DNA of 64,000 bases, from the NCBI GenBank assembly GCA_965278985.1, contig OZ257131.1:5208001-5272000 (forward strand). Direction: 5' to 3'. Source of the DNA: CAISIP01 sp965278985. Its GTDB lineage: Bacteria > Pseudomonadota > Gammaproteobacteria > Burkholderiales > Burkholderiaceae_C. The notes under the pieces were generated by a model that worked only from the letters and a program-made list of their open reading frames with translations, was not told the DNA's origin and ran no database searches. Positions 8,184 through 16,657 of this stretch are shown here, in pieces. The position numbers were made by a program, and so were the translations under genes. Positions within the stretch are counted from its first letter, which is position 1. Each line of letters opens with the position of its first letter.

Positions 8184-9218
8184 ATGGCAGGCATGCAGAG
8201 CGAGCACAAGGACACCATCCTCATCTGGGGCGCAGGCGCCATCGGCGGCACGCTGGGCGCGTACTTCGCGCGCGCTGGCGAGGACGTGCTGCTGGTGGAC
8301 ATCGTCCAGGCCCACGTGGATGCGATCAACCGCGACGGCCTGGTGATCGAAGGCCCGGTCGAAGCCTTCACGCAGCGGCTGCGTGCGGTCACGCCGGAGC
8401 AGGTCGAGGGGCGCTTTCGCCGTGTCATCCTGGCCGTCAAGGCGCACCACACGGTGGAGGCGGTGCGCGCGCTGTTGCCGCACCTGGCCGACGACGGGTC
8501 GGTGCTGTCCGCGCAGAACGGGCTCAACGAGATCCTGATCTCCGAGCAGATCGGCGCCGAGCGCACGGTGGGCTGCTTCGTGAACTTTGGCGCCGACTGG
8601 CTGGAGCCCGGGCGCATCCTCTTCGGCAACCGCGCCACGGTGGCCGTGGGGGAACTCGATGGCGCCGATTCGCCGCGTGTGCGCGACTACCTGCGCCTGC
8701 TGCAGATCTTCGAGCCGCAGGCCGTGCTCACGCCCAACATCTGGGGCTACCTGTGGGGCAAGTTGGGCTACGGCGCGATCCTGTTCGCCACGGCGCTAAC
8801 CAACGCTTCCATGTCCGAGAACCTGGCTTCGGAGCGGCACTTCCCGGTGTTCCACCGGCTGGGGTGTGAGGTCATGGCGCTGGCCCGCGCGCGCGGCGTG
8901 CAGCCGCTGGGTTTCAACGGTTTCGATCCGGCGGCCTTCATGCCCGGCGCCGAAGTGGCCGCGGCACAGCGCTCGGTGGCCGACATGGCGGAATTCAACC
9001 GCCACACGGCCAAGACGCATTCGGGCATCTGGCGAGATCTGGCGGTGCGCAAGCGCAAGACCGAAGTCGATGCGCAGATCGCCATCATGGTGCCGCTGGG
9101 TGCCGAGGCCGGTGTGCCCACACCGACCATCGCGCGGCTGGTGGACCTGATCCACGACATCGAGGAAGGGCGGCGCGAGCAGGCATGGGCCACGCTGGAC
9201 CTGCTGGTGGAAGCATGA
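8184..9218 (+). CDS. Ketopantoate reductase-like (ApbA/PanE family) dehydrogenase
   Basis: A 344-residue protein with an N-terminal Rossmann fold (ILIWGAGAIGGTLGAYFARAG, about residues 12-32) and the PanE C-terminal helical domain; the conserved lysine is in LWGKLGYGA. The family reduces 2-keto acids such as ketopantoate with NADPH. Its place in a GntR-controlled amide and peptide catabolic row, away from pan genes, suggests another substrate. The stop codon overlaps by ATGA with a repeat-encoded mini-ORF that begins at 9215. A second in-frame ATG nine bases downstream (8193) could be the real start. Confidence 0.88.
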   Translation: MAGMQSEHKDTILIWGAGAIGGTLGAYFARAGEDVLLVDIVQAHVDAINRDGLVIEGPVEAFTQRLRAVTPEQVEGRFRRVILAVKAHHTVEAVRALLPHLADDGSVLSAQNGLNEILISEQIGAERTVGCFVNFGADWLEPGRILFGNRATVAVGELDGADSPRVRDYLRLLQIFEPQAVLTPNIWGYLWGKLGYGAILFATALTNASMSENLASERHFPVFHRLGCEVMALARARGVQPLGFNGFDPAAFMPGAEVAAAQRSVADMAEFNRHTAKTHSGIWRDLAVRKRKTEVDAQIAIMVPLGAEAGVPTPTIARLVDLIHDIEEGRREQAWATLDLLVEA

Positions 9219-9406
9219 GCGCGCCGGGCCGTTCCCAAGCGCTCAGCACCGCAGCGCGTAGCGCGCAGGTGTGCCTGGTCATCGCGCCGGGCCGCTCCCA
9301 AGCGCTCAGCGCCGCAGCGCGTAGCGCGCAGGTGTGCCTGGTCACCGCGCCGGGCCGCTCCCAAGCGCTCAGCGCCGCAGCGCGCAGCGCGGAGGCATTC
9401 CTGTGA
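9215..9406 (+). CDS. Repeat-encoded linker mini-ORF (63 residues)
   Basis: This small frame starts at an ATG that overlaps the stop of the preceding gene (ATGA) and ends at a TGA that overlaps the GTG of the next gene (GTGA). It consists of three imperfect 21-residue repeats built on APGRSQALSAAARSAQVCLV. The last copy is altered to end in RSAEAFL and carries GGAGG seven bases before the downstream GTG. Nothing suggests a folded protein. The likely role is to keep ribosomes moving from one coupled gene to the next across an inserted repeat. Whether the peptide is made is unknown. Confidence 0.4.
   Translation: MSAPGRSQALSTAARSAQVCLVIAPGRSQALSAAARSAQVCLVTAPGRSQALSAAARSAEAFL
9221..9405 (+). 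repeat. Tandem repeat, 63-bp unit, about three copies
   Basis: Copies begin at 9221, 9284 and 9347, giving an exact 63-bp period. The first two copies differ at about three positions. The third is cut to 59 bases and changes GCAGG to GGAGG, which serves as ribosome binding site for the SDR gene. The unit length is a multiple of three, so all copies stay in frame. A diverged single copy of the same unit lies at 31387-31455; the two loci share 23 of 25 bases between 9246-9270 and 31421-31445. Confidence 0.9.
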
Positions 9407-10158
9407 ATACGGGTCTGTCGCAGCGCCGCGCCATCGTTACCGGTGCGGCCCAGGGCATCGGCCGCAGCATCGTGCAGGCCCTGGCCGCAGAGGGCGTGCA
9501 GGTGGCCGCATTCGACCTGGACGCCGAGGGCTTGCAGTCCGCACGCGCCGCGGGCGCCACGCACACCCACACGCTGGACCTGTCGCAGCGCGCGGCCGTG
9601 GCCGAGGCGGTGGACGCCTGTGCCGCGCAGTGGGGTGGCATCGACATCCTCGTGAACTGCGCGGGGGGCGTGCGCGGCCAGGTGGGGCGTCCGCTGGAAG
9701 CGGTCGACGAGCACGACTGGAACGTGCTGTTCGAGGCGAATGTCCACGGTGCCTTCTGGTGTGCGCAGGCCGTGGCTCCGCACATGAAGCGCGGCGGCTT
9801 CGGGCGCATCGTCAACATCTCCTCGGGCGCCGGGCTGCGCCCCAGCCTCACGGGCATCCAGGCCTACACCGCCTCCAAGCACGCGCTGGTGGGGCTCACC
9901 AAGCAGCTGAGCCTGGAGCTGGGCCCCTCGGGCATCACGGTCAACAGCGTGGCGCCGGGCTTCGTGTTGTCCAACCCGGCCACGCAGCGGCAGTGGGAGA
10001 GTTACGGTGCCGACGGCCAGCAACGCCTGCTGGAAAGCATCCACACGCGCCGCCTCGGCCAGCCGCAGGACATCGCGGATGCCGTCACTTTCCTGGTTTC
10101 CGATGCCGCGGGCTGGATCAGCGGCCAGATCCTGTCGGTGGACGGCGGGCGCTCCTGA
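9403..10158 (+). CDS. Short-chain dehydrogenase/reductase (SDR family)
   Basis: A classical SDR of about 251 residues. The cofactor motif is TGAAQGIGRS, the NAG-type motif is NCAGG, and the catalytic Ser-Tyr-Lys set is seen in NISSGAG and AYTASKHA. The C-terminus ISGQILSVDGGRS is typical of the FabG-like branch. The GTG at 9403 is chosen because GGAGG sits seven bases upstream, inside the last copy of the tandem repeat; the longer frame upstream is the repeat read in another frame. Substrate unknown; it is part of the GntR-linked gene row. Confidence 0.88.
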   Translation: MNTGLSQRRAIVTGAAQGIGRSIVQALAAEGVQVAAFDLDAEGLQSARAAGATHTHTLDLSQRAAVAEAVDACAAQWGGIDILVNCAGGVRGQVGRPLEAVDEHDWNVLFEANVHGAFWCAQAVAPHMKRGGFGRIVNISSGAGLRPSLTGIQAYTASKHALVGLTKQLSLELGPSGITVNSVAPGFVLSNPATQRQWESYGADGQQRLLESIHTRRLGQPQDIADAVTFLVSDAAGWISGQILSVDGGRS

Positions 10159-10194
10159 GCGCCGCGGTGGCCCTTCAACACTTTCTGTTTCCCC

Positions 10195-11154
10195 ATGCAT
10201 ACCACTCCCTTGACGCCGTCGGCCGACCCTTCCACCACCGCACCGGTGCCCGGCGCGCCCGGTGCGGACACACCGGCCTGGGCCTGGCCGGAGCAGGTCT
10301 GGCGCGACAAGGTCGACCACGTGCGCGCGGGCCGGCCCATGAAGCCGGCGCGCTGGAAGAACGGCGCACGCTGTGCGGTGGCGCTGTCCTTCGATTCCGA
10401 CCACGAGACCAACGAGCTGCGCGATGGCGGCAAGTCCTACGGCCGCATGTCCCAGGGGCAGTACGGCAACCGGCAGGGCGTGCCGCGCATCCTGCGGGCG
10501 TTGGCGAAGCACGACGCCAAGGCCACCTTCTTCGTGCCCGCCGTGGCCGCGCTGCTGTACGAAGACGAGCAGCGCCGCGTGGTGGCAGAGGGGCATGAGG
10601 TCGGCATCCACGGCTGGATCCACGAACTCAACAGCCTATTGCCCTACGCCGTGGAGCGCGACCTGATGTTCCGCGCCACCGACACGCTGGAGCGCATCTG
10701 CGGCGTGCGGCCGGTGGGCATGCGCACCCCGTCGTGGGACTTCAGCCCCCACACGCTGCGCATCCAGCGCGAGCTGGGCCTGCTGTACGACTCCTCGCTG
10801 ATGGCCGATGACGACCCCTACGAGCTGCTGGAGCAGGGCGAGGCCACCGGCATCGTGGAGCTGCCGGTGGAGTGGATACGCGACGACGCCGTGTACTTCA
10901 ACATGAACCGCTTCACGGGGCTGCGGCCCTACACGCCGCCCACGGATGTCTACGACATCTTCCTGCGCGAGTTCGAGCGGGCCTACGACGAAGGCGGCCT
11001 GTTCCTGCTGACCATGCACCCGCACGTCATTGGCTACCGCTCGCGCATCTGGATCCTCGAGCAGCTGCTGGAGCACATTGGCCAACGCCAGGATGTGTGG
11101 ATCGCCACCCACGCGGACATCGCCGCCTACGTCCAGGCCACCTGCCCGGCCTGA
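10195..11154 (+). CDS. Polysaccharide deacetylase-family (NodB-type) amidohydrolase
   Basis: A 319-residue protein with the NodB homology domain. Motif 1 appears as LSFDSDHETNEL instead of the common TFDDGP, a form seen in peptidoglycan deacetylase (PgdA of Helicobacter) and PuuE-like amidohydrolases. The metal-site histidines are in GIHGWIHE, motif 3 is MRTPSWDFSPHTL, and a later TMHPHVIG supplies another histidine. There is no signal peptide, so it is probably cytosolic. It sits between an SDR and an isoaspartyl peptidase in a run of amide-cleaving enzymes, which fits C-N bond hydrolysis of a small molecule better than a cell-wall role. Confidence 0.85.
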   Translation: MHTTPLTPSADPSTTAPVPGAPGADTPAWAWPEQVWRDKVDHVRAGRPMKPARWKNGARCAVALSFDSDHETNELRDGGKSYGRMSQGQYGNRQGVPRILRALAKHDAKATFFVPAVAALLYEDEQRRVVAEGHEVGIHGWIHELNSLLPYAVERDLMFRATDTLERICGVRPVGMRTPSWDFSPHTLRIQRELGLLYDSSLMADDDPYELLEQGEATGIVELPVEWIRDDAVYFNMNRFTGLRPYTPPTDVYDIFLREFERAYDEGGLFLLTMHPHVIGYRSRIWILEQLLEHIGQRQDVWIATHADIAAYVQATCPA

Positions 11155-11197
11155 ACGCCTGGACGACCGGCCCGAACCCCTCCATTCCCTGCCACCC

Positions 11198-12178
11198 ATG
11201 ACCCACACATCTCCTGCCCCCGGAACCTTCACGCTGGCCGTCCATGGGGGCGCCGGCACCATCCTGCGCGCGACCATGACGCCCGAGCGCGAGGCTGCCT
11301 ACCACGCCGGCCTGCGCCGCGCGTTGGACGCGGGCCGCGGCGTGCTGGCCGCAGGCGGCAGCGCGCTGGACGCCGTGACCGCGGCCGTGCAGTGCCTGGA
11401 AGACGAGCCGCTGTTCAACGCCGGGCGCGGCGCGGTCTACACCAGCGATGGCAAGCAGGAGATGGATGCGGCCGTCATGAACGGCGCGGACCATGCGGCG
11501 GGCGCCGTGGCCGGCATCTGCGGCCCGCGCAACCCCATCCTCGCGGCCCGCGCGGTGATGGAGAAGTCCGAGCACGTGATGCTGACCGGCGATGCGGCGC
11601 TGGCCTTCTGCCGCGCCCAGGGCCTGGCGATGGAAGAAGCCGCCTATTTCTTCACCGAAGCGCGCTGGGAGGCGTTGCAGAGCACGCTGGCCATGCGCCG
11701 CACCGGCACGCAGGACCAAGACGAGTCCCGCAAGCACGGCACCGTGGGCGCCGTGGCGCGCGACATGCACGGCCATGTCGCGGCCGCCACGTCCACCGGC
11801 GGCATGACGGCCAAGATGCCCGGCCGCGTGGGGGACAGCCCCGTCTTCGGCGCGGGCACGTGGGCCGACGACGCCAGCTGCGCCGTGTCGGGCACGGGCC
11901 ACGGCGAGGTGTTCATCCGTTTCGCTGCGGCCCACGAGATCGCGGCGCGCATGCGGCTCGCGGGCCAGGGCCTGCAGCAGGCGGCCGAAGGCGTGGTGAT
12001 GGACCTGCTGGCGCCGCAGGGTGGCCCCGGCGGCGTGGTGGCCGTGGACGCACACGGCAACTTTGCGCTGCCGTTCAACTGCGCGGGCATGTACCGCGGC
12101 GCGGTCACGCAGGACGGCGTCCTGTGCACCGCGATCTACGACGAACCGCTGGTCGATTACACCGCCCGGCCACGCTGA
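11198..12178 (+). CDS. iaaA: Isoaspartyl peptidase / L-asparaginase (plant-type, Ntn hydrolase)
   Basis: A 326-residue N-terminal nucleophile hydrolase that cleaves isoaspartyl dipeptides and asparagine. It begins TLAVHGGAGTI, has PLFNAGRGAVYTSDG, and carries the autocleavage and catalytic threonine at about residue 182 in KHGTVGAVA, followed by TSTGGMTAKMPGRVGDSP. Autocleavage would give alpha and beta subunits of about 181 and 145 residues. It is the last gene of the GntR-linked row, and its substrate class (iso-peptides) fits the adjacent peptide importer and carboxypeptidase. It converges on topB with a 19-bp gap. Confidence 0.93.
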   Translation: MTHTSPAPGTFTLAVHGGAGTILRATMTPEREAAYHAGLRRALDAGRGVLAAGGSALDAVTAAVQCLEDEPLFNAGRGAVYTSDGKQEMDAAVMNGADHAAGAVAGICGPRNPILAARAVMEKSEHVMLTGDAALAFCRAQGLAMEEAAYFFTEARWEALQSTLAMRRTGTQDQDESRKHGTVGAVARDMHGHVAAATSTGGMTAKMPGRVGDSPVFGAGTWADDASCAVSGTGHGEVFIRFAAAHEIAARMRLAGQGLQQAAEGVVMDLLAPQGGPGGVVAVDAHGNFALPFNCAGMYRGAVTQDGVLCTAIYDEPLVDYTARPR

Positions 12179-12197
12179 GCCGGGCGGCGCGCCTGCG

Positions 12198-15185
12198 TCA
12201 CTGCAGGTGCTTGCCCACCAGTCCCGCAAGTTCGAACATCGTCACCTGGGGCTTGCCGAAGATCTTCTGCAGCTTCGCGTCGGCGTTGATCGCGCGCTTG
12301 TCCTTGGCGTCCTGCAGCCCGTGGGCCTTGATGTAGTCCCACAGCTTCTTGATCACCTCGGTGCGTGCCACCAGCCCGTCGCCCACCACCGCAGCCAGCT
12401 CGGCGCTGGGCCGCAGGGTGCCGACCTTCGGCGTGGTGGCCTTCTTCGCGGCGGCGGGAGCCTTGGCGGCAGCAGACCCGGCGGCCTTCTTTGCCGGCGC
12501 TTTCTTGGCCGCAGTTTTGGCGGCCGTCTTCGCCGGAGCCTTGGCAGCAGCCTTGCCAGCGGCGGATTTGCCGGCTGCGGGCGCGGCGGCGGTCTTGCGC
12601 GGCGGGAATTTGGAGGGTGCGAACTCGAAGCCCACCTTGCCCGCCTCCGCGTCCCAGGCCAGCATGGCCTTGAAGTTGCGGCGCGTGCGCATGGAGACGA
12701 ACTTGTCGAGCATGTCCGTCTTGCCCGTGGCCAGCAGCTTGGTGGCCTGCTCACGCGAGACAGGCTGCTGCAGGATCACGGTGCCGGTCTTGAAGCTGCA
12801 GCTGGGCGTGGGCTGTGCCGCAGTCGGCACGGACTTGCTGCACACGTAGTTCTTGCCATGTTCGTAGACGGGCGCGCCGCAGATGGGGCAGGCGCCCAGG
12901 GACTCCTGGGCCGCGAAGTCCACCAGCTCGCCGGTCTCGCCCTCGGCCAGGTCGTCGCCGAAGTCGAACTCGAGCTTCCAGTTCTTGTCTTCGTCGTTGA
13001 AGCCCAGCTTGATCTCGGCCGTGAAAGGCCAGCCGGCCTTGGAGCGGAAACCCTCCAGCGGGCCGATCTGCTTGGTGGCCACGAGCTGTTCCGCCTCCGT
13101 GATCTCGAAGGTGCGTCCGGCCGGTGACTTCGTGAACGAGAAGCCGCAGGCGCCGTCGCCGCTGCCCTTTTGGCCCGCGCAGGCGTAGCGACGGTAGTTC
13201 TCCTTGACCACGCCGCCGCAGTTGGGGCAGGGCGCCGCCAGCGTGGCGTAGTCGCCGGGCACGGTGTCGCGGTCGTATTCCTTGGCCTTCTTGACGATGT
13301 GCTCCGTCATCGCCGCGATCTCGCGCATGAAGGCGTCGCGGCTCAGCGTGCCTTTCTCCATCTGCGCCAGCTTGTATTCCCACTCGCCCGTGAGTTCGGC
13401 CTTGGAGAGCTCCTCCACACCCAGGCCGCGCAGCAGTGTCATGAGCTGGAACGCCTTGGCCGTGGGGATCAGCTCGCGGCCCTCGCGCAACATGTATTTC
13501 TCGTTCAGCAGCCCTTCGATGATGGCCGCGCGTGTCGCGGGTGTGCCCAGGCCCTTCTCCTGCATGGCCTCGCGCAGTTCGTCGTCGTCGATGGTCTTGC
13601 CTGCGCCTTCCATGGCGCCCAGCAGCGTGGCTTCGGAGTAGCGTGCCGGCGGGCGGGTCTTGAGCGCGCGCACGTCGGCGGATTCGACCCGCACCTTCTC
13701 GCCGGGCTTCACGGGCACCAGGTTCTTGCCGTCCTTCTCGTCTTCCTCGGTCACGGCCTCCTTGCCGTAGATGGCCATCCAGCCCGGCTTGACCAGCACC
13801 TTGCCGTCGGAGCGGAAGGCGTACTTCTTCGCCGCATGTTCGACGGTCGAGATACGCGTCGTGACCTGGAACTCTGCGCTCGGGAAGAACACCGCCAGGA
13901 AGCGGCGCACCACGAAGTCGTAGAGCTTCTGCTCGGCCTCCGACAGGCCGCTGGGCGCCTGCAGCGTGGGGATGATCGCGAAGTGGTCCGAGACCTTGGC
14001 GTTGTCGAAGATGCGCTTGGTGGGCTTGACGTAGTTGCCGTCGATGGCCTGCTTGGCGAAAGGCGCCAGGTGCTTCATGCCGCTTCCGGCCAGCATCTTC
14101 ATCGTGTCCTTGACCACGGGCAGGTAGTCCTCGGGCAGCGCGCGCGAGTCGGTACGCGGGTAGGTCAGGGCCTTGTGGCGCTCGTACAGCGATTGCGCCA
14201 GCGCCAGCGTGGTCTTGGCCGAGTAGCCGAAGCGGCTGTTGGCCTCGCGTTGCAGCGAGGTCAGGTCGAACAACAGGCCGCTGGCCTGGGTGGTGGGCTT
14301 GCTCTCTTCGGTGACGGTAGCCGGCTTGCCACGCGCGGCCTCGGCGATGGCCTGGGCGTCGGCGGCGTTCCAGACGCGGTCGGCGCGCTGCTCGGGGTCG
14401 GGCTCGCCGTTGGCCAGCAGGGGTGCGCTGGCCTTCTTCCAGTTCGGATCGAAGTACTTGCCTGGGTACTGGCCGGCTTCGGCCTTGAAGACACCGTGGA
14501 TCTCCCAGTAATCGCGGCTCACGAACTTGCGGATCTGCTCCTCGCGCTCCACCACCACGGAGAGGGTGGGCGTCTGCACGCGGCCTACCGTGGTCAGGAA
14601 GAAGCCGCCGTCGCGCGAGTTGAAGGCCGTCATGGCCCGCGTGCCGTTGATGCCCACCAGCCAGTCGGCCTCGGAGCGCGAACGTGCGGCGTCTGCCAGG
14701 CCCTGCATCTGGGCTTCGCTGCGCAGGTGCTCGAAGCCGTCACGGATGGCCTGCGGCGTCATGGACTGCAGCCACAGCCGCTTGACCGGCTTGCCCAGGG
14801 GCTTGGCGCCACCGGCGTACTGCTCGATGAGGCGGAATATCAGCTCGCCCTCGCGGCCCGCGTCACAGGCGTTCACGATGGCGGTCACGTCCTTGCGCTT
14901 GGCCTGCTTCACCACGGCGTTGAGCCGCGTCTTGGTCTTGTCCACCGGCTTCAGGTCGAAGTGCGGCGGGATCACGGGCAGGTGGGCGAAGCTCCACTTG
15001 CCGCGCTTCACGTCGTATTGCTCCGGCGCCTGGATCTCGACCAGGTGACCCACGGCACTCGTGACGACGTAGGTGTCGCTCTCGAAGTATTCATCGTGCT
15101 TCTCGAACTTGCCCACCGTGGGCGTGAGCGCCCGCACGATGTCCTGAGCGACCGACGGTTTTTCTGCAATTACCAGCGTTTTCAT
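12198..15185 (-). CDS. topB: DNA topoisomerase III with C-terminal zinc ribbons, Lys/Ala-rich linker and SWIB domain
   Basis: A 995-residue type IA topoisomerase. The Toprim domain starts MKTLVIAEKPSVAQDI with the acidic DAGREGELIFR; the catalytic tyrosine is in LTYPRTDS near residue 341. After the core come two zinc-ribbon segments (CPNCGG...CG and CPICGAPVYEHGKNYVC), then a low-complexity Lys/Ala/Pro tract (AKAPAKTAAKTAAKKAPAKK), then about 75 residues with the SWIB/MDM2 pattern (LAAVVGDGLVARTEVIKKLW and IFGKPQVTMFEL). E. coli TopB is about 650 residues and lacks these additions. The ATG at 15185 gives the conserved N-terminus. It is divergent from a SET-domain gene. Confidence 0.95.
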   Translation of the reverse strand: MKTLVIAEKPSVAQDIVRALTPTVGKFEKHDEYFESDTYVVTSAVGHLVEIQAPEQYDVKRGKWSFAHLPVIPPHFDLKPVDKTKTRLNAVVKQAKRKDVTAIVNACDAGREGELIFRLIEQYAGGAKPLGKPVKRLWLQSMTPQAIRDGFEHLRSEAQMQGLADAARSRSEADWLVGINGTRAMTAFNSRDGGFFLTTVGRVQTPTLSVVVEREEQIRKFVSRDYWEIHGVFKAEAGQYPGKYFDPNWKKASAPLLANGEPDPEQRADRVWNAADAQAIAEAARGKPATVTEESKPTTQASGLLFDLTSLQREANSRFGYSAKTTLALAQSLYERHKALTYPRTDSRALPEDYLPVVKDTMKMLAGSGMKHLAPFAKQAIDGNYVKPTKRIFDNAKVSDHFAIIPTLQAPSGLSEAEQKLYDFVVRRFLAVFFPSAEFQVTTRISTVEHAAKKYAFRSDGKVLVKPGWMAIYGKEAVTEEDEKDGKNLVPVKPGEKVRVESADVRALKTRPPARYSEATLLGAMEGAGKTIDDDELREAMQEKGLGTPATRAAIIEGLLNEKYMLREGRELIPTAKAFQLMTLLRGLGVEELSKAELTGEWEYKLAQMEKGTLSRDAFMREIAAMTEHIVKKAKEYDRDTVPGDYATLAAPCPNCGGVVKENYRRYACAGQKGSGDGACGFSFTKSPAGRTFEITEAEQLVATKQIGPLEGFRSKAGWPFTAEIKLGFNDEDKNWKLEFDFGDDLAEGETGELVDFAAQESLGACPICGAPVYEHGKNYVCSKSVPTAAQPTPSCSFKTGTVILQQPVSREQATKLLATGKTDMLDKFVSMRTRRNFKAMLAWDAEAGKVGFEFAPSKFPPRKTAAAPAAGKSAAGKAAAKAPAKTAAKTAAKKAPAKKAAGSAAAKAPAAAKKATTPKVGTLRPSAELAAVVGDGLVARTEVIKKLWDYIKAHGLQDAKDKRAINADAKLQKIFGKPQVTMFELAGLVGKHLQ

Positions 15186-15291
15186 CTGACTACAATCCCC
15201 GATCTCGCGTACGCGCGGGTGCACACACGCAGGCACGCGCATGCGCGCCCATACGAGTTCACGTTACCAAATTTCCAAGGCCCCGATCAAC

Positions 15292-15825
15292 ATGCCCTCC
15301 GAGACAACGCCGGGCCGCCAACGCGCGGGCCAGCCTCCAGCAGGCCGCAGTGCAACGCCCGCGAAGGCTTCTTCCGCCCGGCGTATCCAGGTGCGCCGCT
15401 CGGGCGTGCATGGCAAGGGCGTGTTCGCGCTGCAGGACATTGCCGAGGGCGAGGTCATCATCGAGTACGTGGGCGAGATCATCAGTTGGAAGGAAGCGCA
15501 ACGGCGCCATCCGCACGATCCCAAGGATCCCAACCACACCTTCTACTTCCATGTCGACGAGCACCGCGTGATCGACGCGCTGCACGGCGGCAACTCCTCG
15601 CGCTGGATCAACCATTCCTGCGACCCGAGCTGCGAGGCCGACGAGCAGGACGGTCGCGTGTTCATCAAGGCGCTGCGCAACATCCGCGCGGGCGAAGAGC
15701 TGAACTACGACTACGGCCTGATCATCGACGAGCGCTACACCCCCAAGCTCAAGGCCGAGTACCCCTGCTGGTGCGGGGCGAAGCAGTGCCGCGGCACCTT
15801 GCTCGCGCCCAAGCGGCGCCGTTGA
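15292..15825 (+). CDS. SET-domain protein (probable protein-lysine methyltransferase)
   Basis: A protein of about 177 residues dominated by a SET domain: SGVHGKGVFALQDIAEGEVI, EYVGEIISW, RWINHSCDPSCEAD (the NHS core), and GEELNYDYG with the catalytic tyrosine region. A post-SET cysteine element, CWCGAKQCRG, follows. SET enzymes transfer methyl groups from S-adenosylmethionine to lysine. The ATG at 15292 is preferred over one at 15241 because the added residues look non-native, but the ribosome binding site is weak in both cases. It is divergent from the SWIB-bearing topB and upstream of birA. Its protein substrate is unknown. Confidence 0.86.
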   Translation: MPSETTPGRQRAGQPPAGRSATPAKASSARRIQVRRSGVHGKGVFALQDIAEGEVIIEYVGEIISWKEAQRRHPHDPKDPNHTFYFHVDEHRVIDALHGGNSSRWINHSCDPSCEADEQDGRVFIKALRNIRAGEELNYDYGLIIDERYTPKLKAEYPCWCGAKQCRGTLLAPKRRR

Positions 15826-15829
15826 GGGC

Positions 15830-16654
15830 GTGACACCGCGCCTCGCCTGGCCCCTGCCGCAGATGCGGGCGGCGCTGGACGCCCTGCTGCCCGGCATGCA
15901 GGCGGAGGCGGTGGCGGAGATCGGCTCGACCAGCACCGAGCTGATGCAGCGCCTGCGCGGCGGCGACGCCCGGCCGGTGCTGCTGGTGGCCGAACGCCAG
16001 AATGCCGGGCGTGGGCGACTGGGGCGCAGCTGGCACAGCGAGGCGGAGGGCGAGGCCGCATCCTCGGAGCTTCCCTCCCTCACTTTCTCGATGGTCCTGC
16101 CGCTGTCGCCTGCGGACTGGTCCGGGCTGTCGCTGGCGGTGGGCGTGGCCGTGGTGCAGAGCCTGCATCCCGCACTGCAGTTGAAATGGCCCAACGACAT
16201 CTGGTTCGAGGACCGCAAGCTGGGGGGCATCCTCATCGAGACCGCCACCTTCGGCGCGCAGCGCCATGTGGTGATCGGCATCGGCATGAATCTGCTGCCG
16301 CGCACGGTGGCGGAGGCGTCCACGCCCCTGGCCTGCCTGCGGGAGCTGTTGCCTAAGGTGGATGCACCCGAGGCCTTGCAACGGCTGGCGCCGGCCTTGC
16401 TGGGCGCGGTGCTGCGTTTCGAGCGCGAGGGATTCGCACCCTTCCGGCAGGACTTCCTGGCGCGGGATGCGCTCGCGGGGCGGGAGGTCGGGCTCAGCGA
16501 TGGCAGCTTCGGCGTGGCCGAAGGGGTCGATGCCTCCGGAGTGCTGCAGCTGCGCACCCCGGTTGGCATGGTGCAGGTCCACAGCAACGAAGTGAGCGTG
16601 CGCCCGGCGGCCCTGGGGATGGTCGCGGGCTGGGGCCGCGCGGCGCGGGACTGA
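15830..16654 (+). CDS. birA: Biotin--[acetyl-CoA-carboxylase] ligase, monofunctional (no HTH)
   Basis: A 274-residue biotin protein ligase that attaches biotin to carboxyl carrier domains. The ATP/biotin loop is GRGRLGRSWHSE and the conserved LKWPNDIWFEDRKLGGILIE is intact; the small C-terminal domain follows. It lacks the N-terminal DNA-binding domain of E. coli BirA, so it is an enzyme only. The GTG at 15830 lies four bases after the SET gene stop with poor Shine-Dalgarno spacing; an ATG at 15863 is an alternative. Likely clients include the biotin carboxylase encoded at 53283-55253. Confidence 0.92.
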   Translation: MTPRLAWPLPQMRAALDALLPGMQAEAVAEIGSTSTELMQRLRGGDARPVLLVAERQNAGRGRLGRSWHSEAEGEAASSELPSLTFSMVLPLSPADWSGLSLAVGVAVVQSLHPALQLKWPNDIWFEDRKLGGILIETATFGAQRHVVIGIGMNLLPRTVAEASTPLACLRELLPKVDAPEALQRLAPALLGAVLRFEREGFAPFRQDFLARDALAGREVGLSDGSFGVAEGVDASGVLQLRTPVGMVQVHSNEVSVRPAALGMVAGWGRAARD

Positions 16655-16657
16655 GGC

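Noticed and set aside
9221..9405. CRISPR array
   Set aside because: The repeat units are contiguous with no unique spacers and no cas genes nearby; it is a 63-bp in-frame tandem repeat.
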